Shown piece after piece: positions 18,710 to 28,462 of a DNA stretch of 64,000 nt. Each line of letters starts with the position of its first letter. Positions within the stretch are counted from its first letter, which is position 1. Both the position numbers and the translations under genes were made by a program. The DNA is from Anaerolineae bacterium (GTDB lineage Bacteria; Chloroflexota; Anaerolineae; Aggregatilineales; Phototrophicaceae): NCBI GenBank assembly GCA_022820665.1, contig JAJEFB010000049.1:1-64000 (forward strand). The letters run 5' to 3'. A model generated the notes under the pieces. The model searched no databases. It was not told where the DNA came from and saw nothing but the letters and a program-made list of their open reading frames with translations.

Positions 18710-19555
18710 ATGCCACGGACCATCTTGCCCGAGGAATCGCAGCTCTATCGCTGCTTTCTTGATCTGATCCACAGCGCGGATCGCGTCTTTTTCGCCGGAT
18801 TGCCCGGCGTCGGCAAAAGTTTGCTGCTGCAGCAACTGACGCTGATGGCGCTCGAAGCCGGGCGGGGCGCGCATCTCCTGCAATGGGATACGGCGCGGCA
18901 GCCCTTTGAGTCGCCCCGATTTCCGCTGGAGCGGGGCGCGACGCATCCGATGGTGATCAGAGCGGCGGGAATCTGGCTGCGGGGGGCGCTCCCCAAATGG
19001 GACAAAGCGCGTTCACAAACGAACGCCATCTTGATCGGCGAAGTGCCGCTGATCGGCGGCCGCTTCATGGAGATCGTCCGCCCCGCGAACGATGAAGCCG
19101 AACTGCTGCTGGCAGACGAACGGACTCAATTCGTCTTGCCTGTGCCCTCGCGGGAGGTTCGCGCCCTCATCGAGAATCGACGCGAAGCCTCAATCGCCAA
19201 TCCAGCGCACGAAAATGAATCGCAGGACGCGCCGCCCGATCTGCTGCGCGCGCTCTGGCGGGATCTTTTTCACGTAGCCGCGCGACTGGGCATTGTCGAG
19301 ACCTCCGCACATGACGGGCTTTATTCGCCGGAGATCTACGAGGCGACCTATCGTCACCTGTTGCGCCATCGCCGGCTGCGCGTTCTCTCAATTGACCAGC
19401 CCTTGCGTCCGGTCGCTTCAGTCTACGATTTCGACGCGGAACCCCCGCAATTGATCCCCGATCCCGAGGAAGCGCAAGCCCTGCTGCGGGAAATAGAGTC
19501 GACGACGACACCGGCGCAGTCGCGGCGCGACGCCGACGCCTGGTACGATTTCTAG
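18710..19555 (+). CDS. P-loop NTPase of unknown function
   Basis: A 281-residue protein with a Walker A motif GLPGVGKS at about residues 30-37 and a predicted alpha/beta nucleotide-binding fold. No standard family could be named, and the second half (about 150-281) is rich in Arg, Glu and Pro. It starts nine bases after the TPP enzyme, so the two are probably co-transcribed. Its convergent neighbour, a RidA gene, ends nine bases beyond its stop. It could be a small kinase or an ATPase. No membrane segment is seen. Confidence 0.7.
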   Translation: MPRTILPEESQLYRCFLDLIHSADRVFFAGLPGVGKSLLLQQLTLMALEAGRGAHLLQWDTARQPFESPRFPLERGATHPMVIRAAGIWLRGALPKWDKARSQTNAILIGEVPLIGGRFMEIVRPANDEAELLLADERTQFVLPVPSREVRALIENRREASIANPAHENESQDAPPDLLRALWRDLFHVAARLGIVETSAHDGLYSPEIYEATYRHLLRHRRLRVLSIDQPLRPVASVYDFDAEPPQLIPDPEEAQALLREIESTTTPAQSRRDADAWYDF

Positions 19556-19564
19556 GCGCCGGTC

Positions 19565-19984
19565 TTAAGCCCGGTCCTCCGGAATCACGGCGAAGACATC
19601 AATCTCGAAATCGGCATAGGGCTTGCCCAGCGCTTTGACAACGACGCCTGTCGAGCAGGGATGGACATCCGGCATATGTTTTGCCAGCACCGGATAGACC
19701 AGGTCGCGGTAACTGATATCGGTGACATAGGTGGTGATCTTGCAGATATCTTCCATGCGCGCGCCGGCCGCCTCGAGGATGATCTTGACATTTTTCATGG
19801 CGTTGTCCGCCTGCGCCGCTGGATCGCCCTCGCCCACGAAGGAGCTGTTGTCCATCGTCAAGCCGGTCTGACCTTCGACGAATACCAGATTGCCAGCGCG
19901 CACCGCTTTACAGGTGCGGTAGTCGATATCGGGGAAGATATTGCCGCCCTTGCTGCTCTTGGGGAGAATCCGCTGATGAGCCAT
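19565..19984 (-). CDS. RidA/YjgF family protein
   Basis: A 139-residue protein of the Rid family, typically trimeric and cytoplasmic. Members hydrolyse reactive enamine/imine intermediates to keto acids and ammonia, or act in related catabolic steps. Family features: LVFVEGQTGLTMD, NIKVILEAAGARMEDICKITTYVTD-like core, and the C-terminal VKALGKPYADFEIDVFAV. It converges on the TPP/P-loop pair and may detoxify intermediates from that pathway, which is an inference. Confidence 0.9.
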   Translation of the reverse strand: MAHQRILPKSSKGGNIFPDIDYRTCKAVRAGNLVFVEGQTGLTMDNSSFVGEGDPAAQADNAMKNVKIILEAAGARMEDICKITTYVTDISYRDLVYPVLAKHMPDVHPCSTGVVVKALGKPYADFEIDVFAVIPEDRA

Positions 19985-20066
19985 TTGACGCCTCCATACG
20001 ATTCGGCTGACTGTTTATCGAGGGTAACATAAGCAGCAATCAATCGGCAAAGAAACTGCCTTGGGG

Positions 20067-20087
20067 ACGGCGTATCGCTAACGCCGT
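20067..20087. other. Small hairpin between divergent genes
   Basis: ACGGCGT and ACGCCGT (seven base pairs, seven-base loop) lie between the RidA gene and the divergent oxidoreductase gene. A TATAAT at 20102-20107 follows and may be the -10 box of the plus-strand gene; no good -35 box is seen. The hairpin could be an operator or a chance palindrome. Confidence 0.35.
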
Positions 20088-20140
20088 TGCCGCGGATTGG
20101 CTATAATCTGCGCGAGTGCTTCTGAAGAGGGGAACGATTC

Positions 20141-21460
20141 ATGAAAGCGCGACGACGTTACGCGATTGTGGGTACTGGATCGCGCGCGGGCATGTACCTG
20201 AGCGCGACTACAAAGACCTTTGCCGGCCGCGCCCAACTCGTTGGCATGTGCGACCTCAGCCAGACGCGCATGAGCTGGTACAACCGGCAACTGCGGCGGA
20301 ACGGCGCCAGTCCCGTGCCCGCTTATCACGCCGAGAACTTCGACGCCATGATCGCCGAAACCAGACCGGATACGGTGATCGTGACCACGATGGATTCCTG
20401 GCATCATCATTACATTGTGCGGGCGATGGAAGGGGGCTGCGATGTCATATGCGAAAAGCCGCTGACCACAACGCTGGACAAGTTAAGGACTATATACGAC
20501 GCGATTGACCGAACCGGCCGCTCCCTGCGCGTGACCTTCAATTACCGTTATGCGCCGGCTTTCACGCGCTTCCGCCAACTGCTCATGGAAGGGGCCGTCG
20601 GGCATCCGCTGGCGGTCGACTTTTCCTGGGTGCTGGATACCAGCCATGGCGCCGACTACTTCCGGCGTTGGCATCGCGAGAAAGAAAACAGCGGCGGATT
20701 GCTGGTTCACAAGGCGACGCACCACTTCGACCTGGTCAACTGGTGGATCGATTCTTATCCCCAGCGCGTCTTTGCCCTGGGCGAACTCAAGTTTTATGGC
20801 GAGGCGAACGCCTCGGCGCGGGGCGAGCAATACAGCTATGCGCGCTATACCGGCGCCGGCGCGGCGGGGGACGATCCCTTCGCCCTGTTCCTCGACCAAA
20901 AAGCGGCTTTTAAGGGCTTGTACCTGGATGCCGAAGAGGAGACCGGTTACATCCGCGACCGAAACGTCTTTGGCGAAGCCATCAGCGCTGAAGATACCAT
21001 GGCGGTCACGGCGCGATATCAAAATGGCGTATTGCTGTCTTATTGCCTGGTCGCCTACGCGCCTTGGGAAGGCTTGCGCGTCGCCATCACCGGCAGTCGC
21101 GGACGAATCGAATTGGATGTCACCGAGAATGTGACGCACTTGAAAACGGATAGCGAATCGGCCGCGGCCAGCAAGGGTCCTTTCAAGCGGACGCAGATCC
21201 GCGCCTTTCCCATGTTCGGGGAGCCTTACGAGGTGACGGCGCCGGCGGGGCAGGGCGGGCATGGCGGCGCTGATCCCCTGATGCTCGAGGATATCTTCGC
21301 CGAGGAGGCGCCCGCCGATCCCTTCCGACGCGCGGCATCGCATATCGACGGGGCGGCGTCGATACTGATGGGCATCGCGGCGAATATGTCGATCGCAAGC
21401 GGCGCGATGATCGAGATCAGTGATTTGTTCGATTTGCCGCCACGCCCGGTATCGGACTGA
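20141..21460 (+). CDS. Gfo/Idh/MocA family oxidoreductase
   Basis: NAD(P)-dependent sugar or polyol dehydrogenase, 439 residues. The N-terminal Rossmann fold begins with RRYAIVGTGSRAG, the family motif EKPLTTTLDKL is present, and the C-terminal catalytic region has HKATHHFDLVNWW with the expected His. Substrates in this family include inositols, sugar acids and aminosugars. A GAGGGG site precedes the ATG. It stands at the head of a sugar-acid gene block, so an inositol- or uronate-related substrate is plausible. Confidence 0.9.
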   Translation: MKARRRYAIVGTGSRAGMYLSATTKTFAGRAQLVGMCDLSQTRMSWYNRQLRRNGASPVPAYHAENFDAMIAETRPDTVIVTTMDSWHHHYIVRAMEGGCDVICEKPLTTTLDKLRTIYDAIDRTGRSLRVTFNYRYAPAFTRFRQLLMEGAVGHPLAVDFSWVLDTSHGADYFRRWHREKENSGGLLVHKATHHFDLVNWWIDSYPQRVFALGELKFYGEANASARGEQYSYARYTGAGAAGDDPFALFLDQKAAFKGLYLDAEEETGYIRDRNVFGEAISAEDTMAVTARYQNGVLLSYCLVAYAPWEGLRVAITGSRGRIELDVTENVTHLKTDSESAAASKGPFKRTQIRAFPMFGEPYEVTAPAGQGGHGGADPLMLEDIFAEEAPADPFRRAASHIDGAASILMGIAANMSIASGAMIEISDLFDLPPRPVSD

Positions 21461-21513
21461 CGCGCTTGGGGCGAAGCGCCTGCCCCGCATGAAGATTCAG
21501 CGATAAAGGATGC

Positions 21514-22509
21514 TCAACGATAGCGCGAATCGGCGCCGACGCCCCACATATCGGGGTCGGGACCGAGCTTCGCTTTGAGATCGGCTGAGGCCTCATCCAG
21601 GCGCGCCATGGTCTCCCCCGAGAGCGACAAGCTCCCCGCGATCAGGTTGCTATTGACCTGTTCCCGGTTGCGCGCGCCCACCAGCACCGAGGTCACAGCC
21701 GGTTTGTGCAGCAGCCAAGCCAGCGCCACATGCACCATCGCTTGATTGATGTCGGCGCAGATCTCCCGAATGGCGTCGACCGCCGCAAATGTCTCGGCTT
21801 CAAAACCGGGCGTTCCATGGCGGGAATCGCGCCGGTCGCCGCGGAAGTGCCGCGTCCGCGTGCGGGAGTAGGGCATCTCGTCGGCGTCTCGGTATCTGCC
21901 CGTCAGCAGCGCCTGATTGAGCGGGCTGTAGGGCAGGATGCTGATGTTCTCTGCGGCGCATTGCGGCTGAATCTCGAACTCGATGGCGCGCCACAAGAGA
22001 CTGTAGGGCAACTGATTGGCGTCGTAAGTTCCGTATTGCAGCATGTCCGGCATGTCAAGCGCCCCGAAGTTGCTGACCCCGATGACGCGGATCTTGCCCG
22101 CGCTCTGAAGCGCCAACAGGGTATCCATCGTGTCTTCAAAAGGGACGTCGCGGCTGGGCCAATGTACCTGATACAGGTCGATGTAGTCGGTTCCCAGGCG
22201 CTTGAGGCTGCGCTCGCAGGCGGCGCGGATAGCGTCCGGCGCCAGATTTTTCTGGCTGACCTTGCTGGCGATGACGGCTTCCCCGCGCCGGTCCTTCAGG
22301 GCGCGTCCCAGCATCCGCTCGGAATAGCCGTCGCCATAGCCCTCGGCGGTGTCAAAGAGATTGATGCCGACATCCAGCGCGCAATGAACGGCGTCGAGGG
22401 TGTCTGCTTCGTCTTGCGCTCCCCAATAGTCGCCGCCGACGATGCCCCAAAAGCCGACGCCGATCGGCGAGACCATCAGCGAGCTGTTTCCCAGTTGTCG
22501 CAATTGCAT
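21514..22509 (-). CDS. Aldo/keto reductase
   Basis: NAD(P)H-dependent reductase of 331 residues. The catalytic tetrad can be read: Asp and Tyr in LFDTAEGYGDGYSERMLGRAL, Lys in VIASKVSQKN and His in YIDLYQVHWPS. It ends with the usual C-terminal LIAGSLSLSGETM cofactor-binding region. It is transcribed with, and downstream of, the mannonate dehydratase-like gene (23 bases apart), pointing to a sugar-acid or aldose substrate. Confidence 0.9.
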   Translation of the reverse strand: MQLRQLGNSSLMVSPIGVGFWGIVGGDYWGAQDEADTLDAVHCALDVGINLFDTAEGYGDGYSERMLGRALKDRRGEAVIASKVSQKNLAPDAIRAACERSLKRLGTDYIDLYQVHWPSRDVPFEDTMDTLLALQSAGKIRVIGVSNFGALDMPDMLQYGTYDANQLPYSLLWRAIEFEIQPQCAAENISILPYSPLNQALLTGRYRDADEMPYSRTRTRHFRGDRRDSRHGTPGFEAETFAAVDAIREICADINQAMVHVALAWLLHKPAVTSVLVGARNREQVNSNLIAGSLSLSGETMARLDEASADLKAKLGPDPDMWGVGADSRYR

Positions 22510-22532
22510 GAAGCGGGTCCTTTCCTGAGCGG

Positions 22533-23528
22533 CTAATGAGCGCCAAGTTCGTCTTCCGCGCGTTCGATCAAGGCGCGCATATATGCTATGGCATAAGCCG
22601 TGCCAGCGCCAAGATGAAATTCGCCGGCGAATTCCGGGGTGTGATCGAGGATCATCGTGCCGTCGTAACCCGACGCTACAAATGCTTTCATCGCTCCGTA
22701 CATATCGAAATAGCCGTTATCGAGGAAGGTCTCTGTGAAGACGGGCTGAGGCGCGCTGACGTTGCGAAAATGCGCGATGAAGATGCGCCCTTCCGCAGCG
22801 AAGTCATGGATTGATCCCAGCATATCGCCGAAGTCCTCCCCGCCTTCGAGCCAGCAGCCGGTGCAAAATTCCATGCCGAGCATCGGGCTGTCGGCGATGG
22901 CGAAGGCGCGCTCGTAGCGCCCGCGGCTGTTGATCAAACAAGGGATGCCGCCCAGCGCATTACTCGGCGGGTCGTTGGGATGCATCGAAAGTCGCACGCC
23001 GCTGGCTTCGGCGACAGGGATGATGGCGCGCATAAAGTACGCGAAGTTGGCCCACAATTCCTCCAGGCTGTATTCGCGTTCGTGAGTGAAGGCTTGCGTT
23101 TTGAGTTGCTCCAGATCGACATGACGCGCTTTGGCGAAGCGGCTTTGCTTTGGCGCCGAACTCCAGACCTGGTCAGGCTCCCAGGTAAAGGTAGTTGTTC
23201 CGATGCCGGCCCGACCGAGGTCGCGCAGCATCTGCGCGAAGCGGGCGATATCGTCGTCGCGGCCCGGCAAGCCCAGATGAATGCGCGCGGATTTCCCCAG
23301 ATTGAGATTGCCGACGTTGTAAAGCGTGAGACCGGCGCGAGCGGCGCGGTCGACCAGCGACGCTATGTATTCGTAATTCGTGAGTTCGTCGGGCAGCCAA
23401 GTATAACAATAACCCAAGCCCAGCTGACGCAAGAAGGTCAATTCGTCGTCGCTCGGGCGCGGGTTGATCCAAGCCGAGAGTTTGATCTGCGATTCCACTT
23501 GCGTTTCCGCGCGCCCTAAACGTGTCAT
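22533..23528 (-). CDS. Mannonate dehydratase-like TIM-barrel enzyme
   Basis: A 331-residue TIM-barrel protein of the mannonate dehydratase (UxuA)/xylose isomerase-like group, which removes water from D-mannonate to give 2-keto-3-deoxygluconate. Metal-site signatures seen: SMHPNDPP, MEFCTGCW, AHFRNVSAP and the C-terminal GYDGTMILDHTPEF. The start at 23528 has a GGAGG site eight bases upstream, so the longer reading is rejected. It is divergent from the uronate isomerase gene, which makes the 23529-23692 interval a likely shared control region. Confidence 0.82.
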   Translation of the reverse strand: MTRLGRAETQVESQIKLSAWINPRPSDDELTFLRQLGLGYCYTWLPDELTNYEYIASLVDRAARAGLTLYNVGNLNLGKSARIHLGLPGRDDDIARFAQMLRDLGRAGIGTTTFTWEPDQVWSSAPKQSRFAKARHVDLEQLKTQAFTHEREYSLEELWANFAYFMRAIIPVAEASGVRLSMHPNDPPSNALGGIPCLINSRGRYERAFAIADSPMLGMEFCTGCWLEGGEDFGDMLGSIHDFAAEGRIFIAHFRNVSAPQPVFTETFLDNGYFDMYGAMKAFVASGYDGTMILDHTPEFAGEFHLGAGTAYAIAYMRALIERAEDELGAH

Positions 23529-23692
23529 GTATGCCGCCTCCAGATAATACCGGGAGATGTTCAAGATTATATGTGGATATGATTGCCCGCCCAAGCCCAG
23601 GCCGCTCTGGGAGAGCAATCTACGCTGGCAGACTTGTGCCGATACGATACAATCAAGCGCTGTAGAAACTACACTTGCTAACGGACCATCAC

Positions 23693-25096
23693 ATGCGCAG
23701 TCGCTATTTCGCTTCAGATCCGGCGCGGAAGCGAGTCGCGGTCGAACTCTACGAAAGCGTTGAGGATCTCCCGCTGATTTGCCCGCATGGCCATGTCGAT
23801 CCGAGGTTATTCGCCGACCCCGATTACCAGTTCGGCAGCCCGGTCGACCTGTTGATTATCCCGGATCACTATATCTTTCGCATGTTGTACTCGCAGGGCA
23901 TTTCACTGGAAGCGCTCGGCATTCCTGCTTTGGATGGAGAGTCGACGCAAGGCGATCATCGGAAAATCTGGCAGTTGGTCTGTGACCACTGGCATTTGTT
24001 CCGCGCCACGCCCACCGGCATCTGGATCCGCGATGAACTCGCGGATGTCTTCGGCATCAATCTCAAGATCACGAGCGCCAACGCCGGGGCGATTTATGAC
24101 GAAATCGCCGCCAAGCTCAAGAGCGAGGCTTTCCGGCCGCGCGCGCTCTACGAACGCTTCAATATCGAAGCGCTGGCGACCACAGACGCCGCGACCGACA
24201 GGCTCCGCCACCATCAGGCGATTCTGGATTCCGGCTGGCCGGGACGCATCATCCCGACCTTTCGTCCCGACGCCGTCATCGCTATCGATCAAGAGGACTG
24301 GGCGCAAAACATCGAATTGCTGAGCGCTGTATCCGGCATCGCGATCGGCGATTACGGCGGCTATATCCAGGCGCTGGAGGAAAGGCGCGAGCATTTCAAG
24401 ACAATGGGCGCCACAACGACCGACCACGCCGCCTTGACCGCTTACACCGAAGCGTTGAATCCTGCTGAGGCCGACGCGATTTTCCAGCGCGCGCTAAAAG
24501 GCGAAGCTTCGGCAAAGGACGCGGCGCGCTTCACCGGGCATATGTTGATTGAAATGGCGCGCATGAGCAGCGAAGACGGCTTGGTGATGCAGTTGCACGT
24601 CGGATCGTATCGCAATCACAATCCCGCCGTTCATGCGCGCTTCGGACGGGACATGGGCGCGGACATCCCCATCCGCAGCGAGTTCACCAAGAATCTCAAA
24701 GCGCTCCTGGATCGCTTTGGCAATCAGCCCGAAATGACCCTGATCTTGTTCAATCTCGATGAGACCACCTACAGCCGTGAACTGGCGCCGCTGGCGGGCC
24801 ATTATCCGATCTTGCGCCTGGGACCGCCCTGGTGGTTCTTTGATAGCTGGCTGGGCATGACGCGTTTTCTCGACGATGTTGTGGAAACAGCCGGGATATA
24901 CAACACCGCGGGCTTCAATGACGATACGCGCGCCTATCCGTCGATACCCGCGAGGCATGATGTCTGGCGTCGCGTCTGCGCGAACTGGCTGGCTGGACAG
25001 CAAGTTCGCGGCTTCATCGACGAAGAAGACGCGCGCGAGATGATCCGCGCCCTGGCTTATGATTTGGCGAAACAGACCTACCGACTGGACGGATGA
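23693..25096 (+). CDS. Glucuronate/uronate isomerase (UxaC-like)
   Basis: A 467-residue amidohydrolase-fold isomerase that converts D-glucuronate to D-fructuronate or galacturonate to tagaturonate. The metal-binding HGH in LICPHGHVDPRLFADP, the VMQLHVGSYRNHNP segment and the C-terminal FWWF-like WFFDSWLGM and NDDTRAYPSIPARHDVWRR segments are typical. ATG 23693 is chosen over a TTG six codons upstream; neither has a good ribosome site. It overlaps the next gene by four bases. Confidence 0.88.
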   Translation: MRSRYFASDPARKRVAVELYESVEDLPLICPHGHVDPRLFADPDYQFGSPVDLLIIPDHYIFRMLYSQGISLEALGIPALDGESTQGDHRKIWQLVCDHWHLFRATPTGIWIRDELADVFGINLKITSANAGAIYDEIAAKLKSEAFRPRALYERFNIEALATTDAATDRLRHHQAILDSGWPGRIIPTFRPDAVIAIDQEDWAQNIELLSAVSGIAIGDYGGYIQALEERREHFKTMGATTTDHAALTAYTEALNPAEADAIFQRALKGEASAKDAARFTGHMLIEMARMSSEDGLVMQLHVGSYRNHNPAVHARFGRDMGADIPIRSEFTKNLKALLDRFGNQPEMTLILFNLDETTYSRELAPLAGHYPILRLGPPWWFFDSWLGMTRFLDDVVETAGIYNTAGFNDDTRAYPSIPARHDVWRRVCANWLAGQQVRGFIDEEDAREMIRALAYDLAKQTYRLDG

Positions 25097-26535
25097 ACAT
25101 GGCGAACCGATTGAACTCCGAGGTGGCGAATGTAGCGAGAATGTATCCGGAAAGGATCCTGCAATTCGGCGGCGGCAACTTTTTGCGCGGCTTTGTCGAT
25201 TGGGTCGTGGATATCCTCAACGAAGAAACGGACTTTTGCAGTGGCATCGCATTGGTGAAGGCGACGCCGGGATCTTATGAGGATCTGGATGCGCAAGATT
25301 GCTTGTTCACCACGTATCTTCATGGAGTTCGCGACGGGACCTTTGTAGAAGAAACGCGGCTCATCAGTTCAGTGAATCGCAGCGTATACCCCTACCAAAA
25401 CTTCGTGGCTTACCTGGAGCTCGCGCGACAGGACCCGATTCGTTTCATCTTCTCCAATACCACGGAATCGGGAATCGCCTTTTCGGAAGATGACAAACTA
25501 AATGACGAGCCTCCCGCGACATTCCCCGCGAAGCTGACGCGCCTGCTTTATGAACGGTACTTGCATTTTGAGGCTGCTCCCGAAAAAGGCTGCATCATCA
25601 TCCCCACTGAATTGATTGAGGACAACGCGGCGCGCTTGCGGGAAATCATCCTGCGGTACGCCGAACTATGGCGATTGGAAACAGGATTCGGCGACTGGAT
25701 CGCGCGGCACAACATGTTCTGCAATACGCTGGTGGACCGCATCATTCCCGGTTATCCAGAGGCCGATGCCGAGCGCATATTCGCCGAATTGGCTTACGAA
25801 GATCGCCTGCTGGTTGCAGGCGAGATCTACCACAGTTGGATTATCGAAGCGCCCCGGCGCCTGCTGGACGAGTTTCCGGTCAGTCAAACGCGGACGCCGC
25901 TCAATGTCAAGATTGTGGACGATGCCGCGCCCTATCGCAGGATCAAAGTGCGACTGTTGAATGGCGCGCATAGCTCGATGGCGCCGATTGGTCTCTTGCT
26001 GGGCGTCGAATCGGTGCGCGAAGCGATGGAGCATGATGCGCTGGGATCTTTCCTTGAAGACTTGATCTATGATGAAGTTATCCCTTCTGTTACCGATATT
26101 TCGCAAGACGAATTAGAAGATTTCGCCCGCGATGTTTTTGATCGCTTCCGCAATCCGCATATCTATCATCGTTTGCTGACCATCTCGCTCAACAGTTCCT
26201 CCAAGGTCAAGGAGCGCATCGTGCCTTCGATACTTGGTTATCTCGAAGGGCGCGGCGAATTGCCATCGCGGCTGGTGCTGGCGCTGGCGGCATTCATACG
26301 TCTATATAAGGGCGAATGGGAAGGGGAAATGATCCCGCTCAACGATGACCCACAGGTGCTGGATTGGTTCCGCGAGAGATGGGCGGGGGCGGAGTCCCTT
26401 GACGATTTGGCCGAGACTGTCCTGGCGAATACGGCGCTCTGGGACCGCGATCTATCGCAAATACCCGGCTTGGTTGACCGCGTGAGCGAGAACCTGCGCG
26501 CGATTGAGGCGGGTCGACTTCTGGCGCTGCTATGA
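25093..26535 (+). CDS. Tagaturonate reductase / mannitol dehydrogenase family (UxaB-like)
   Basis: NAD-dependent reductase of 480 residues that would convert tagaturonate to altronate (or fructuronate to mannonate). It begins with the family pattern ERILQFGGGNFLRGFVDW and has the catalytic-domain segment KVRLLNGAHSSMAPIGLLLG with its conserved Asn-His. Length is normal for UxaB. It overlaps the isomerase before it and the kinase after it, so all are translated from one message. Confidence 0.88.
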   Translation: MNMANRLNSEVANVARMYPERILQFGGGNFLRGFVDWVVDILNEETDFCSGIALVKATPGSYEDLDAQDCLFTTYLHGVRDGTFVEETRLISSVNRSVYPYQNFVAYLELARQDPIRFIFSNTTESGIAFSEDDKLNDEPPATFPAKLTRLLYERYLHFEAAPEKGCIIIPTELIEDNAARLREIILRYAELWRLETGFGDWIARHNMFCNTLVDRIIPGYPEADAERIFAELAYEDRLLVAGEIYHSWIIEAPRRLLDEFPVSQTRTPLNVKIVDDAAPYRRIKVRLLNGAHSSMAPIGLLLGVESVREAMEHDALGSFLEDLIYDEVIPSVTDISQDELEDFARDVFDRFRNPHIYHRLLTISLNSSSKVKERIVPSILGYLEGRGELPSRLVLALAAFIRLYKGEWEGEMIPLNDDPQVLDWFRERWAGAESLDDLAETVLANTALWDRDLSQIPGLVDRVSENLRAIEAGRLLALL

Positions 26536-27530
26536 GTGACCTCGCCCCTGACTTGATCACCGTCGGTCGCGTGTCCATGGATCTGTTCGCGCGCGACATC
26601 GGCGCGGAATTCCACGACATCACGTCCTTCGAGACCGGCGTCGGCGGCAGCCCGGTCAATATCGCCATCGGCGCAAGTCGTCTGGGATTGACTGCGATCG
26701 CCTTCACAGCCGTCGGCGATGACGAAGTCGGGCGCTTTGTACGACGCTACCTGCGAAACGAAGGCATTATCACTGAATATATTCCGGTCAAGCCGGAAAC
26801 GCGGACGGGCATGGCGGTTGTAGGCGTACAGCCGCCGGACCGCTTCCCCCTGCTGTTTTATCGCGAGAACCCGGCAGATATTCATCTAGGCATCGACGAA
26901 GCCGCAGCGCTGCCGCTGTCGCGCGCTCGGGCAATTTCGCTATCGGGCACGGCGCTCAGCCGCGGCAACACGCACGATGTCAGTCTGTATCTGGCGGAGC
27001 GCGCCCGCGCATCGGGATTGATGACTTTCATCGACCTCGATTTGCGTCCCGATCAATGGCCCCACCCTTTGTCATTTGGCTTGCGCATGCGCCGCATCTT
27101 GCCGCTCTGCGATGTCATCATCGGCACCGAAGAAGAATTCTTCGCTGCGCTGGCGCCGCGGCCCGAGCCGATTATGGCGGGCGGAAAGGTCAGCGGCGCC
27201 CTAGCGATGGAATTGCGGGGATTGCTGCGCGACTTCTGCGAAGAAAACGGCGTCACATTGGCGCTCAAACAAGGCGACAAGGGCGTAATGCTCTATGAAG
27301 GCGCGCAAGCGCTTTCCATCCCTGGCTTCCCGGTCGAGATCTTGAATACAGTTGGCGCGGGCGACGGATTTGCCAGCGGTTTAATCTACGGCTGGGCGCA
27401 AGGCTGGGCTTGGGAGCGGGCGGCGCGCTTCGCCAATGCCTGCGGCGCGATCGTCGTCAGCCGTCACGGCTGCGCGCGGGCTTTGCCCACCCTGCATGAA
27501 GTGGAAGCATTCCTGGAGACGCATCACTGA
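26532..27530 (+). CDS. PfkB-family kinase, IolC-like
   Basis: Sugar kinase of 332 residues. The N-terminal pattern LITVGRVSMDLFARDIG, the GVGGSPVNIAIGASRLGL glycine motif and the C-terminal catalytic NTVGAGDGFASGLIYG (with the Asp base) match the ribokinase family and most resemble IolC (5-dehydro-2-deoxygluconokinase). Given the uronate genes beside it, phosphorylation of 2-keto-3-deoxygluconate is an alternative. It overlaps the previous stop by four bases. Confidence 0.82.
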   Translation: MSDLAPDLITVGRVSMDLFARDIGAEFHDITSFETGVGGSPVNIAIGASRLGLTAIAFTAVGDDEVGRFVRRYLRNEGIITEYIPVKPETRTGMAVVGVQPPDRFPLLFYRENPADIHLGIDEAAALPLSRARAISLSGTALSRGNTHDVSLYLAERARASGLMTFIDLDLRPDQWPHPLSFGLRMRRILPLCDVIIGTEEEFFAALAPRPEPIMAGGKVSGALAMELRGLLRDFCEENGVTLALKQGDKGVMLYEGAQALSIPGFPVEILNTVGAGDGFASGLIYGWAQGWAWERAARFANACGAIVVSRHGCARALPTLHEVEAFLETHH

Positions 27531-27548
27531 ATTGAGGATGGAGTATCG

Positions 27549-28379
27549 ATGAATCATCACTTGAAGTCGAACTACGATGAAATGATCGTTTTGGATGTCA
27601 CGCCGGAATCAGCCGGATGGGAATATCTGTCATTTCGCGTCATCAAGATTGGCGCGAACCAGGTATACATGCACAGCACCGCGGACACTGAACTGGCGCT
27701 TGTGCCTCTGGCAGGGGGCGGCCAAGTTCGCAGCAACGGCGAGGCGTTCAAGTTGTCGCGGCCCGGCGTTTTTTCCGCAAAGCCCGCCGTTCTATATTTG
27801 CCGCCCGGCGCGGAGTTCGGCGTTACAACGGAGAATAGTTTTGAATTTGCGGTTGGCGCGGCGCCGGCTGAAGGCAAGTACCCGGCTCGGCTGTTTTCCG
27901 CAGAGGAGATTCGCAGCGAGGTCCGCGGGGGCGGCGCGGCGCGCAGGCAGGTTAACCACATCTTGTCGCATCCCATGCCGGCGGAACGTCTGATTCTTTT
28001 CGAGGTCTATGTGCCCGGGGGCGCCTGGTCGGGTTATCCGCCCCACTGCCATGATGGCTACGGCGGCTCTGAACATTTGGACGAGACTTATTACTTCCGC
28101 ACGGACCCGGCAAACGGCGTAGCATTACACCGCAACTATCGGCGCGACGCCGATTTCGACGAGATCTTCCCCGTCCGGGATACCGACCTGGTGCTGGTCA
28201 CGCAGGGTTTCCACTCGACCGCGGCGGCGCCAGGGTCCAACCTGTATTTTCTGAACTATCTGGCGGGTGAACTGATCGACGACGCCAGGAAAACGCCGCC
28301 TTATGACGACCCCGATTACGCCTGGCTGAAGGACAATTACAACGCCAATCTGATGCGCTTGCCGCTGCCCTTTGCCTAG
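27549..28379 (+). CDS. 5-deoxy-glucuronate isomerase (IolB)
   Basis: Cupin-type isomerase of 276 residues from inositol catabolism, converting 5-deoxy-glucuronate to 5-dehydro-2-deoxygluconate, the substrate of IolC. The metal site is readable: His pair in YPPHCHDG, Glu in EHLDETYYFR and a later His in VTQGFHST. It lies 18 bases after the IolC-like gene. The IolD, IolE and IolG partners are not next to it in this window. Confidence 0.9.
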   Translation: MNHHLKSNYDEMIVLDVTPESAGWEYLSFRVIKIGANQVYMHSTADTELALVPLAGGGQVRSNGEAFKLSRPGVFSAKPAVLYLPPGAEFGVTTENSFEFAVGAAPAEGKYPARLFSAEEIRSEVRGGGAARRQVNHILSHPMPAERLILFEVYVPGGAWSGYPPHCHDGYGGSEHLDETYYFRTDPANGVALHRNYRRDADFDEIFPVRDTDLVLVTQGFHSTAAAPGSNLYFLNYLAGELIDDARKTPPYDDPDYAWLKDNYNANLMRLPLPFA

Positions 28380-28462
28380 GGGATAGGGGATTCGTCTTAT
28401 GGCCTATAGCCTGCAAATGTGTTAAACTAGGAGTGGACGTCCGATGACGTTTCACAATAACG

